Shown: positions 1 through 7,731 of the stretch, one piece after another
Position numbering within the stretch: position 1 is the first letter of the stretch
Layout: every line of letters starts with the position of its first letter
Notes under the pieces: generated by a model
The model's input: the letters and a program-made list of their open reading frames with translations, nothing else
What the model was told of the DNA's origin: nothing
The model's database searches: none
IMG/VR virus record: IMGVR_UViG_3300036045_000456
Coordinates: 1 to 21,782 of that record
Strand: one strand, 5' to 3'
DNA from: a virus
DNA: 21,782 nt
Translations under genes and position numbers: made by a program

Positions 1-46
1 GCAGCCGCGCCTCCACGTCCCAGAACCCCGGCTGTCGTCCCGCCAT
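1..46 (-). CDS. IS5-type transposase, N-terminal fragment cut by window edge
   Basis: Read on the minus strand, an ATG at 46-44 opens a frame encoding MAGRQPGFWDVEARL, which runs off the left edge. This start (a short basic leader, then PGFWDVEARL) matches my recollection of the N-terminus of IS5-family DDE transposases. Only 15 residues are visible, so the catalytic domain cannot be judged. A purine-rich stretch lies just upstream of the ATG. The DNA between this start and about 126 would be the leader and terminal inverted repeat of the element. It appears to have inserted into the transposase gene of a second IS (365-126). Confidence 0.55.
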   Translation of the reverse strand, partial: MAGRQPGFWDVEARL

Positions 47-125
47 GCCCGCCTCGCTCGCCGTCGCCTCAAGCAAACGGAATCACGCTTTCTGCGACAG
101 CGCCAGCCCGGTTTCCGGAGGCGTC

Positions 126-365
126 CAGCTGCCGCTCCGAGCGCACCGAGTAGAAGCACTGCAGCAGCAGCGCCCGCAAGAGCCGCTCGGGCGCGATGCT
201 CGGACGCCCGACCCGCGAGTAGAGCGCGGCGAAATCCGACGACAGGGCGGCCAGCGCCGCGTTGACGACCCCGCGGATCGCCCGCAACGGATGGTCCGCC
301 CGAACTCTCGACTCGAGATCGACATAGGAGAACAGCTGTCCCGTCCGCCGATCCTCGCCCCGCAT
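126..365 (-). pseudogene. Truncated IS5/IS1182-type transposase (N-terminal DUF772-like part)
   Basis: The ATG at 365-363 starts MRGEDRRTGQLFSYVDLE, followed by ADHPLRAIR and GRPSIAPERLLRALLLQCFYSVRSERQL. This is the typical N-terminal DUF772-like segment of IS5/IS1182-type transposases, which normally continues for several hundred more residues with the DDE catalytic core. Here homology stops right after SERQL (about 126). The frame then reads into the leader of the neighbouring IS and ends at 69-71. The gene is therefore a dead remnant of about 80 residues, most simply explained by insertion of the left-edge element. A TTG two codons upstream could also be called a start, but the ATG fits the family. 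Confidence 0.75.
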
Positions 366-479
366 CGCCAACCCCGCCGCTCGTCACCGTTCCTGATCTC
401 CAGGAATCACGCCTCTGCTGACAGCACAAGCCAGGAGTTCTTCAGCAGCCTGCTAGCTCAACTGGCGCGTCGTCCCAGA

Positions 480-2060
480 TTAAATTGCTTGCAGCTTATC
501 AAGGATACGATCAACCAGAGCTTTCGCAGCCACGCGATTGGTTGAGCACTCGTAAATCAAGCCAATAAAGCCCTCGTACATCGAGCGCTTTTCGGGATCC
601 ATGCGTGCCAGCGGCGTCGCAACAATCTCGCCGACCTCCAGACTTTCCAACTCGCTGCGCAATCCTGCAACAACCGCTTTCCGAGCTTCGGCATGATCAT
701 CGGCCAGCACGTCCATTACGGCGACCTTGTGCATCGCGCGCAACACAGGCTCGACCGACTCCAGCATCGCTGTTCGGTCGGGTCTCGCAAGACCGCCCTG
801 AGCGACTACTGCCAGCTTCTGCAGCGCAGTTTCGTGCTGTATCTCGAACTCTCGCTGCCATTTGCGTTTTATCGAACTCGTTCGACAGCGTCGCGCGATG
901 TCCCGCGCCGTAGGGGTGAAGTGATTAAGCAGGTTGTGGAAGTGCGCATTCTGCTCAAAGTGATCGCGCCGCCCGTTTGGCACGATCCTCCTATCAACTA
1001 CGTGCACCTCGCCCACCGACCAACCGTTGAACCGGGCCTCTGGGAACAGGTCTTCCAAGAGAGCATTGTCGCCTACCTGGACGTTCCCGGCGCGCAGCCG
1101 CAGCCCTTTCACCAGCGTCCCGGTTGGCACCGCGCCCTCGTATTCATGATGAAGGAGCCAGCCGATCGCCGCGATATCGCCGTCAATGCCGGGAATCTCG
1201 ACGAAGCAGATGTCGTCGAAGCTGACGCCCACCTTGTCATCGACCGCGAAACGGTCGCGGTGCGGACGATAGTTTGGCTCCGCAGCGCCGTCGATCCAGA
1301 TGTCGAGCGCGCCGAGGTCGAGATAGCGCGAGAGCATCTCCGTGATATCAGCGCCGAAGCGGAACTCCGGTGAGAACGGCACAGGTGCGACCTGGCTAAG
1401 GTACTCCCCGATTGCAGTCGGGCTCATCAAGCGGTCATTGCGCAGCCGCACCACGCCCTTCATTTCAACCTCGAAGAAGCGTTCCGGCGCATCCGCGATC
1501 GCGACACGCTCTAGCGTCGTCACGCTGCGGATGAGGTCGGCGATGCCCGTCCTATCGCCAGCATCGCGCAGTGCCGATTTCAACCGTCTGCAGTCCCAAT
1601 GCAGCTCGGATACTTTCGACTCGCCTGGAGTGCGCGAGCGGAAGACCAGTTCCTGCGCGTAGCCAAGCCCGGCGAGCCGGCCCACGCCGCGGAAACCTCT
1701 TGCTGATGTCCCACGCTTCGCGCTGCCGCCGAGCGCCGTTAGCTTGTGACCGAAGTCTGAGAATGGAACGCCGCAGCCATTGTCCCTGATGCGGACCGTT
1801 CGGGTGCCGGCCTCGACCCAAATCTCTACCTGGCCGGGCTCGCTCTTGGCCAACACGCCCGCCGCCCGCGCCGCGTCGACAGCGTCGGCGGCGTTCTGGA
1901 TGTACTCGCGGTAGACAGTCATCGGGTCGACGTACATTGCGCTCGAAACCAGTTCCAGGACGTCCTTACCAACAAACAGCTCCGGCAACTCGTGCCGCTC
2001 GGCGCCACTGCGGTTCTGTGCCACAGCTCGAGCGACCATGGCAGTTGTGGAGGAGGTCAT
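480..2060 (-). CDS. HSP90-like GHKL ATPase (526 aa)
   Basis: This is a predicted cytosolic ATPase with the Bergerat fold used by HSP90, gyrase B and MutL. Visible motifs are the N box REYIQNAADA (51-60), whose E52 aligns with the catalytic glutamate of HSP90; the G1 box DNGCGV (93-98); and the glycine-rich lid motif GFRGVGRLAGLG (122-133). The order and spacing fit the HSP90 branch. At 526 residues it is shorter than HtpG, and its C-terminal third (from about 385) is mostly helical with no family I can name. The ATG overlaps the stop of the radical SAM gene (ATGA), with no clear ribosome binding site, so translation is probably coupled. It is the last gene of the operon, and IS debris begins about 30 bp downstream. 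It may remodel or gate the other operon products; its substrate cannot be told from sequence. Confidence 0.88.
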   Translation of the reverse strand: MTSSTTAMVARAVAQNRSGAERHELPELFVGKDVLELVSSAMYVDPMTVYREYIQNAADAVDAARAAGVLAKSEPGQVEIWVEAGTRTVRIRDNGCGVPFSDFGHKLTALGGSAKRGTSARGFRGVGRLAGLGYAQELVFRSRTPGESKVSELHWDCRRLKSALRDAGDRTGIADLIRSVTTLERVAIADAPERFFEVEMKGVVRLRNDRLMSPTAIGEYLSQVAPVPFSPEFRFGADITEMLSRYLDLGALDIWIDGAAEPNYRPHRDRFAVDDKVGVSFDDICFVEIPGIDGDIAAIGWLLHHEYEGAVPTGTLVKGLRLRAGNVQVGDNALLEDLFPEARFNGWSVGEVHVVDRRIVPNGRRDHFEQNAHFHNLLNHFTPTARDIARRCRTSSIKRKWQREFEIQHETALQKLAVVAQGGLARPDRTAMLESVEPVLRAMHKVAVMDVLADDHAEARKAVVAGLRSELESLEVGEIVATPLARMDPEKRSMYEGFIGLIYECSTNRVAAKALVDRILDKLQAI

Positions 2061-3688
2061 GCGGCGACCCTTTCGCGTGGCTTGGCATTGCGCACCGGCA
2101 CCGGGCCAACTTCTTCGTAGTCGAGGCCCGCGTCCTCCACTCGCTCATCCTCGGCGGGTCCCATTTCGGCTGCCGCCTCGTTGCGGGCAAGCTCCTTCTG
2201 CTTCGCCCAAATGGCGAACAGCTCCTCCTTGGGCAGGGGCACGTAGAAGCGCAGGACACGTTTCAGGGCCGCAGTTGTCGCCCGCTCAGCGAGACCTACA
2301 AATTCGCGTGGATCACAGGACGAAAGCAACTCGATCAACTCTCTGCGCTCATTACCGTCGAGGTTTTGGTATTCGGCGCAGTACGTGGCGAGCCGCTCCT
2401 CCGGATCGAACCGCTCGTACCAGTCGCGATTGAAGATGAAATCGTGCGGGAGGGCCAAGATGCGCTCATAGTCCTCGAAGGTGTCGCCGAAGGCTCGTTT
2501 GAAAAACGTCGGTTCCCCACTGACGATGCCATGCGTCGCTTGCAGGATGATCTGCATCGATCGGAGCTGATAGCGGGTCCACTTGTTGCCGATGTGGCCG
2601 CGATCGGGCCTGTCGGTCGGCTGGTATCGCATCGGGAACGACCATATTCGTACACCTAGCTCCTCGTTGAGCGTCACGTTGAGCCGCATCCGCTCGAAGA
2701 GGTCCGCAGGGTCGTCGTGAAAGTTGTAAAGCATATAGTTGGACAGTTCGGTCAACTGGTACTCTGCGGCGTATCGCACGGCCTGCTCGTAGGGCTTCTT
2801 CACGCCAAGGTGGTCGAATGCTATCCTCAGTGGTTTCAGGCAAATGGTTGCTAGCTCCCGCAGATACATAGGATCCGTGCACAGGATTCTGGCGTCGACT
2901 CCTTGATTGAAATCGACCCTGCGCTGGGCTGGCACGCGCATCCCGTCGCGCTGCAGCTTGGCGCAAGGCGTGAAGCCGAGGTCGCGGATCTCCGCGATGA
3001 TTTCCTTGAACCGCGGGCTTGCGACGACGTTGTTGTCCATCAGAACCAGGTCCTTCTTCGGACCGTAGTAGGCGTCGATGGCCTTCACGAGTGCGGTTAG
3101 TGACTCCGTGTCCCGCTGTGCGCCTTCAAGCTTTGGGACGCCGCAGAAGTGACACTTTCGAATGCAACCGCGCGACGTATACGCAAAATATGCATCTCGA
3201 ACTGGATATTGGTATTCGATCTGTTCGAGAATGCTATAGTCGGGGACTAGGTCCTCGATTGAACGACCGTGGATGTCGTCGGCATAAAGTTCCTCGGAGA
3301 ACTCGTCCAACTGGAGTGCAACCGCCGGCGGGTCCGACAGCAGACCCTTGATGAAGCGGACCCCCTGCCAGCGCGGCTCCTGCAGGAAGCGGTCGTGCAT
3401 TAAGGACGCGGCTATGCCTCCGACAAATACTTTGTCAGCCTGCCCGTTAGCGACCTCAAGCGCGAAGTCGACAGCCTGCGCAATTCTTGGGTATTCGAAC
3501 GAAAACAGGGTCGTGACGTAGATGCGGTCCCACGCCTGGCTGAGAACTGATCGGTCTTCGCCCTTTATGAAGCGAACGCGGTCTTTCTTCCCCTGGGGGC
3601 CGTGGTATTGAGCGATCTTCATCAGGCCGAGCGGTGGATACTTGTTCTTGTAGCCCGGTTCGATAAGCAAAATGTTCTTGTTAGCCAT
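2057..3688 (-). CDS. Radical SAM enzyme with N-terminal B12-binding-like domain (543 aa)
   Basis: The [4Fe-4S]-binding signature is SRGCIRKCHFCGVP, with CxxxCxxC at C175, C179 and C182. The N-terminal ~130 residues look like the Rossmann-type domain of B12-binding radical SAM proteins: PPLGLMKIA at 18-26 and VFVGGIAASL at 87-96. The cobalamin-binding DxHxxG motif is not evident, so cobalamin use is doubtful. In the barrel, MDNNVV (217-222) and NQGVDARIL (261-269) are strand motifs seen in this class, and a further ~200-residue C-terminal part follows. The reaction would start from a 5'-deoxyadenosyl radical; the substrate is unknown. Its place between a DndB-like gene and an HSP90-like gene suggests DNA or nucleotide modification (inference). 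A ribosome binding site (AAGGTGAT) precedes the ATG, which overlaps the upstream gene by 8 nt. Confidence 0.9.
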   Translation of the reverse strand: MANKNILLIEPGYKNKYPPLGLMKIAQYHGPQGKKDRVRFIKGEDRSVLSQAWDRIYVTTLFSFEYPRIAQAVDFALEVANGQADKVFVGGIAASLMHDRFLQEPRWQGVRFIKGLLSDPPAVALQLDEFSEELYADDIHGRSIEDLVPDYSILEQIEYQYPVRDAYFAYTSRGCIRKCHFCGVPKLEGAQRDTESLTALVKAIDAYYGPKKDLVLMDNNVVASPRFKEIIAEIRDLGFTPCAKLQRDGMRVPAQRRVDFNQGVDARILCTDPMYLRELATICLKPLRIAFDHLGVKKPYEQAVRYAAEYQLTELSNYMLYNFHDDPADLFERMRLNVTLNEELGVRIWSFPMRYQPTDRPDRGHIGNKWTRYQLRSMQIILQATHGIVSGEPTFFKRAFGDTFEDYERILALPHDFIFNRDWYERFDPEERLATYCAEYQNLDGNERRELIELLSSCDPREFVGLAERATTAALKRVLRFYVPLPKEELFAIWAKQKELARNEAAAEMGPAEDERVEDAGLDYEEVGPVPVRNAKPRERVAA

Positions 3689-4739
3689 TTATCACCTTGT
3701 ACCGAGCGCGTTTGCGTGCCTCGCGGATGAGGTCGACGGCCTGCTTGACACCAGCCTGCCCACCAAAGCCCTTGAGCGGACCGGAGGTGGACCAGTCAAT
3801 CGTGCAAGCGAAGTCCGTCAGCGCTGTCGTAAACGCGCGTTTGTCGCAGGGCCGGCCCTCGTCCCGACACTCACCCACGATATCGGCCGCTACCCGCATG
3901 AGCGCGTAGACGCCGATCCCCTTCGTCAACATATGCCGGCGAGGGTCCGCCCACTCCGCAGGCAGGACGGCGCCCACCGCTCGCCAGAAGTCCAGGAGTG
4001 TGCGCACGACGTCCTCGACGGGCGCCTTGGCCGACTTCGTCCCCTTGAGAAACTCGTGAACAGCGAGCTGCATCATCCGCAGCGAGACAATGCGTTTCGG
4101 GCTGGATGTGGCCTTGCCACCCAACTTAAGCCGCCGGTGCCAGGGCGACTCCTCCAAGCTGTTTAGCTGCAGAGCGATGAAGAGTTCGGGTCGTTCCTCA
4201 GTTAGCGCCTCGGCGAGTTGCGCCTCGTGGTAGTCCAGCAGGCTTGTGCTGAGCCCCTTCGCCTTGCTGTTGATGACGCTGAATACCTCCATCTCCTCTC
4301 GTTCGGAGAGGCCGATGAAGCACATGAACGGCAGAGGGATGGGCAGGTCGCCTAGGTGGCCGAGTCGGTGCTGGCAGTCCACCTGCGCCATGATCTTTCC
4401 AGCATCAGCAGCGATCTCAAGCCGAACACGCCCGTCAGTCAGCTCGACTATGCGCCACGCGCCAGCCGCCGATGGCCGCAGGTTCAACGTGAGCGGAATC
4501 GTCGAGCTATCCGGCTCCTTGATGTATCGCCGGAAGTCCTGGCTGTGGCGTTCGTTGAAAGGCCGCTGGTAGCCGCGGCCACTGTCCTCGTCGAGGATGT
4601 CCGGGAAGCTTATGCGATAGAGCAAGTCAGCAGGCGCGAACCCCAACAGGACAGGCCGGTGCGCTGACCGGCCCTTCATGCACTCGATCATGACAGGATG
4701 CGACACGCCGCCGTTCCGCTTCCAAAACTGCACTCTCAC
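3681..4739 (-). CDS. DGQHR-domain protein, DndB-like (352 aa)
   Basis: The core motif is QVDCQHRLGHL (119-129), matching the DGQHR signature with Cys in place of Gly. It is followed by the family's second conserved block, FSVINSKAKGLSTSLLDY (153-170). These place it with DndB-like proteins; DndB binds DNA and represses the dnd phosphorothioation operon. The N-terminal segment RGYQRPFNERHSQDFRRYI (55-73) also fits that family. The length is normal for a DndB. The start is uncertain: a GTG at 4739 is used here, another GTG lies two codons on, and ATGs follow at codons 17 and 21. None has a good ribosome binding site, and a stop codon lies five codons upstream. This is the only gene in the operon preceded by a real gap (71 nt). 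A role in regulating or targeting modification is inferred from the family. Confidence 0.85.
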   Translation of the reverse strand: MRVQFWKRNGGVSHPVMIECMKGRSAHRPVLLGFAPADLLYRISFPDILDEDSGRGYQRPFNERHSQDFRRYIKEPDSSTIPLTLNLRPSAAGAWRIVELTDGRVRLEIAADAGKIMAQVDCQHRLGHLGDLPIPLPFMCFIGLSEREEMEVFSVINSKAKGLSTSLLDYHEAQLAEALTEERPELFIALQLNSLEESPWHRRLKLGGKATSSPKRIVSLRMMQLAVHEFLKGTKSAKAPVEDVVRTLLDFWRAVGAVLPAEWADPRRHMLTKGIGVYALMRVAADIVGECRDEGRPCDKRAFTTALTDFACTIDWSTSGPLKGFGGQAGVKQAVDLIREARKRARYKVING

Positions 4740-4810
4740 GCTGCACTTTCGTCAGCGCCAGGCTGCAGGTCAAGACCGGAAAGGCTTGGCTGTTCGATTG
4801 TCCACAGCTT

Positions 4811-5827
4811 TCAGTCCCCGGATCGGAGCTTACTCCGAACGGCTTCGACCCGCCCGGACAGCTTGTCCAGTTCGAACCGGATCTTCTTGCGCGTCTCTCC
4901 CTGGGCTCGACTGAGGGCCGCCTCGACCTCGGGTTTGACCAGCCACTGTCGGAACTTGGCGAGCTTCTTGTAGGGCGCGCTGTCCGCGCCGGCTTCGACC
5001 GCGTGTTCATGCGCGTCTTCGAAATCGAAACCTCGCGTCGCGAACTTCACCAGCGTCTTCTGCGCAGAGCAAATCACCGGGAGCCGGTCGCGGACATCAA
5101 CCGCTCGGGCGATCTCGCCCGATTTGATCTTCTCCACTACCAAGTCATCAAAGCCGGGCTTCGCGAGACGCGCTTTCCGTACCGCAGATGACTTAAGGTA
5201 TTCGTCGTAGTAGCTCCAGCGGGCGGTATCTGCCTCACCATGGTCGATCATGAACTGATAGACTGCGATCAGATGTTCTACCTTGCGTCTCGAGAGTCCG
5301 ATCTCCTGTGCGAGCTGAGGAGTGCTGATGTCGTGCGCCTTAGAGCGCCGGTACAGGAAGCCTGCCTGCTCGAATGGAGCCCAATCCTTTTTACCCTTGA
5401 TGTGGTATTGCCCGAGAAGGGCAAAGATCAGCGCCTCGTCCAAGTTCTCCGGCAACAGCCGTGCCTTCATCCGGCCCCATTTGATTGGGTCGCCTTTGGC
5501 AAGGGCACGATAGGCGGCGAGCCGGCTGTTGCCCTCCAACACTTCAAGCGTTCCAGCCCGCACGACCACTGGATCGGTGAGGCCCCCGTCGCGCTTGATA
5601 TCCTGGATCAGCGCCTTCACGTGATCCATCTCAAGCAGCCTGCGTTCGATATCGAACTGGCTCGGCTCTCCGCCATCTGCGCGCAGGACCGAGTAGACAC
5701 GGGGATTTTCTACGAAGAAGCAAAGATCGGCTTGCGGCAGGGTCGTCGTCTGAACCGGCACCTCCACTCCGCGAATGAGCAGCGTTTCTCCTGATGCGGC
5801 GGATGCGGCCTGGGCAGTAGCGCTCAT
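4811..5827 (-). CDS. ParB-like protein with HTH (338 aa)
   Basis: Residues ~30-130 resemble the ParB/Srx N-terminal fold. VKALIQDIKRDGGLTDPVVV (70-89) is the usual 'go left or right to find an alternative' region. LEGNSRLAAYRAL (97-109) replaces the classical GERR motif with GNSR, as in ParB-like proteins outside chromosome partitioning. A helix-turn-helix follows (STPQLAQEIGLSRRKVEHLI, 168-187). The segment H-x-x-G-x-x-x-W-x-P at 142-151 is shared with the first gene of the operon, so the two look like distant paralogues. The C-terminal half is charged and helical. The ATG overlaps the SNF2 stop by 4 nt (ATGA). ParB-fold proteins bind CTP, bind DNA or act as nucleases; which applies here cannot be decided. 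It is not a partition ParB: no ParA is nearby. Confidence 0.85.
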   Translation of the reverse strand: MSATAQAASAASGETLLIRGVEVPVQTTTLPQADLCFFVENPRVYSVLRADGGEPSQFDIERRLLEMDHVKALIQDIKRDGGLTDPVVVRAGTLEVLEGNSRLAAYRALAKGDPIKWGRMKARLLPENLDEALIFALLGQYHIKGKKDWAPFEQAGFLYRRSKAHDISTPQLAQEIGLSRRKVEHLIAVYQFMIDHGEADTARWSYYDEYLKSSAVRKARLAKPGFDDLVVEKIKSGEIARAVDVRDRLPVICSAQKTLVKFATRGFDFEDAHEHAVEAGADSAPYKKLAKFRQWLVKPEVEAALSRAQGETRKKIRFELDKLSGRVEAVRSKLRSGD

Positions 5828-7305
5828 AACTCTACAGCTCCGTCCAGTCGTAGCACATCCCGCACCATTTCGCCGAACGCGTAGTCGGCGCGCCGGTCAT
5901 ATTCGGCGCGACCAATGTCACCCTGCCCAAGCTGGGCCGCAAGGTGCTTGGCGCCAAGGAGGGCGTCGACCCAGCTGTCGACGGTCCCGGTGGCGACGAG
6001 GTTCGTGACAAAGCAGGGCTTCTCCTGCGAGATGCGATGAATGCGGTCCTGAGCCTGCAGATAGTCATCGAGGCTGAAGCTTCGGTCAAAGAAAACGGCG
6101 TGGTTCGCCATCGTGAGCGTCAGGCCTTCCTTTGCGGCACCTGGCGTTGCGACGAGCACCTGGCACTCCGCATCGGTCTTGAAGGCGGCGAGGGCTTCCT
6201 GGCGCCTAGGCATGCTCAGCCCCCCGTGCACGACGCCGGTCCCGAACTCTTCGAGGTGTCTGGCGAGCAGGTCGGCGTTCTCAGTGAACGACGTCCACAC
6301 GATAATCTTCTCTCGCGAGTCCACCGCTTCGTGAACGAGCGCGTCGAGTGTCGGCAGCTTACCCGGAGCGGACCGGTATGATTGATCAATCATAGCCGGA
6401 TTGGATGCAACCTGGACGAGACGCAGGAGGCGCTTCAGAAGGCCCTCGGCGTCATCGAGCACGGCGCGCCCCCCCTGGACCACGATGGCGGCGAGTTCGT
6501 CGCGAAACTGATCGTAGATCTCCGCCTGGCGCGCTTCGAGGGCGCATTCAATGTTACGGATGGTCTTGTCCGGAAGCCTAACGCCCGCGCTCTTCTTGGT
6601 TTCCCGGACAGAGAACGGCCGGATCCTCTCAAACAATCCCTCAAGCTCGTTCGCGAATGCAGCGGCGCGCTCAGGGCTCCGACCAAGGTCGTTGGCAAGA
6701 TCCATTTCGTGTTTGAATGCCGCGAAATCGTGGCCCAGTGCAGCCCCGCCGTCGAGGAATCGCACTTGGGACCAGAGATCATAGGGACGGTTGGCGACAG
6801 GCGTGCCAGTCATAATCACCCGTCGGCCGAAGCCCTTCGACAACTCATGGAGGGCCTTGCTGACTGCAGCGTCGGGGTTCTTGATCTTGTGAGCTTCGTC
6901 GAGCAGTACCCCAACTCGCCGCGTCTTCAGGAAGAGCTCAAGGCGCTTTCGCTCCGACAAGACCGTCTCGTAGTGCGTGAGGTAAAGTCGCGCCGGGCTA
7001 TTGAAAGCATAGAAGTTGGCGTTGCGGTCCTGGCTTAGCACGCGCGGTCTGAGATGGCTGTGCTCCGCCACTTCCGAGCGCCAGTTCTCGACCAAACCCT
7101 TCTTTGTGATGATCAGCACAGAGTCGACAATATCTCTGGCAAGCCAGGACAGCGCGAGGTCCAAACCGATCTTCGTCTTTCCGAGACCCTGCTCGTGGAA
7201 CACAGCCGCGAACGGCAAGTCCTTGATCGCCTCGAGCGCGTCGAGTTGATGCGGAAATGCGGGGCGCTTGGACTCGAGGTTGGCCGGCTTCTGAACCTTT
7301 AGCAT
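5824..7305 (-). CDS. SNF2-family DEAH helicase/translocase (493 aa)
   Basis: All superfamily 2 motifs are present. Motif I is HEQGLGKTK (37-45), motif II is LLDEAHKIKN (134-143), motif III is MTGTPVANRP (165-174) and motif IV is around IIVWTSFTENADLLARHL (334-351). Motif V is VATPGAAKEGLTLTMANHAVFFD (385-407) and motif VI is QAQDRIHRISQ (417-427). The arrangement is that of SNF2/RapA-like dsDNA translocases. It ends about 65 residues after motif VI, so there is no fused nuclease; the gene before it encodes a nuclease-like protein that could act as its partner. The ATG lies inside the end of that gene (7-nt overlap). Translocases of this type occur in many phage-defence loci, including DISARM, Dpd and type III-like restriction. 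Confidence 0.95.
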   Translation of the reverse strand: MLKVQKPANLESKRPAFPHQLDALEAIKDLPFAAVFHEQGLGKTKIGLDLALSWLARDIVDSVLIITKKGLVENWRSEVAEHSHLRPRVLSQDRNANFYAFNSPARLYLTHYETVLSERKRLELFLKTRRVGVLLDEAHKIKNPDAAVSKALHELSKGFGRRVIMTGTPVANRPYDLWSQVRFLDGGAALGHDFAAFKHEMDLANDLGRSPERAAAFANELEGLFERIRPFSVRETKKSAGVRLPDKTIRNIECALEARQAEIYDQFRDELAAIVVQGGRAVLDDAEGLLKRLLRLVQVASNPAMIDQSYRSAPGKLPTLDALVHEAVDSREKIIVWTSFTENADLLARHLEEFGTGVVHGGLSMPRRQEALAAFKTDAECQVLVATPGAAKEGLTLTMANHAVFFDRSFSLDDYLQAQDRIHRISQEKPCFVTNLVATGTVDSWVDALLGAKHLAAQLGQGDIGRAEYDRRADYAFGEMVRDVLRLDGAVEL

Positions 7306-7730
7306 GGTCGTTCAACGGAGCGGCTGGTCGATCCATCGAGGACGACGAGCCGGGTCGTTGCGTTTACGAACGGTGCGTTGAGCTCGGCGAGAAGTCGGCG
7401 CGCCGTTGCGCCGGCCGCCAGTGGCACCGCCAGTACGAAGACTCCACCTGGAGTATTGGACAAGTGTCTCAGGAACGCCGCGATCTGACGCCGCGAATGA
7501 TCCGTCTCCAGGTCGCGCTGTGTCTTCGCCTCGCCCACGATGGTCTTCGTGGTCGGCACGTCCGTGGCATGGACGTCGGGCGTATAACCCTCGATGCGTG
7601 GCGGTCGCTCACCGCGCATGGGGCGCACCGCGTCCTCTCGAACAGCGATTTCCACGAACGCCCCGAACTCGCGCTCGGCGAACATTATCACCGCTTGCAC
7701 CAAGCTGGCGTGGGTCGCGGATTCTGGCAT
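7299..7730 (-). CDS. Small PD-(D/E)XK nuclease-like protein (143 aa)
   Basis: The protein carries a compact PD-(D/E)XK pattern. TPD at 50-52 is followed 14 residues later by EAK at 67-69 on a strand (TIVGEAKT), then by a helix containing Q81 (RQIAAFLRHL), all after an N-terminal helix (HASLVQAVIMFAE). This is the core layout of restriction-endonuclease-fold enzymes, here with few additions. It starts one nucleotide after the stop of the first ParB-like gene and runs 7 nt into the SNF2 gene, so the helicase and nuclease are likely made together and may form one complex (inference). The last ~45 residues hold a hydrophobic strand (GVFVLAVPLA) and have no recognised family. Activity requires the D52/E67/K69 triad to be real, which is not proven. 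Confidence 0.72.
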   Translation of the reverse strand: MPESATHASLVQAVIMFAEREFGAFVEIAVREDAVRPMRGERPPRIEGYTPDVHATDVPTTKTIVGEAKTQRDLETDHSRRQIAAFLRHLSNTPGGVFVLAVPLAAGATARRLLAELNAPFVNATTRLVVLDGSTSRSVERPC

Positions 7731-7731
7731 T

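Larger units (their letters stand above)
1..460. mobile_element. Two nested IS5-like insertion sequence remnants
   Basis: Two transposase N-termini point the same way (minus strand), about 320 bp apart. The DNA upstream of each shares GGAATCACGC (79-88 and 403-412), followed by similar but diverged sequence containing CTG, GACAGC and AGCC blocks. This indicates related element ends. The outer element's end probably lies near the block GAGTTCTTCAGCAGCCTGC (about 434-452), roughly 30 bp from the stop of the HSP90-like gene. Exact inverted repeats and target duplications could not be fixed by eye. The insertions mark the 3' boundary of the adjacent operon and may have displaced genes that once followed it. 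Confidence 0.6.

Noticed and set aside
390-406. Hairpin TTCCTG-N5-CAGGAA as terminator of the defence-like operon
   Set aside because: No T-tract follows on the minus strand, and it lies within the IS leader.
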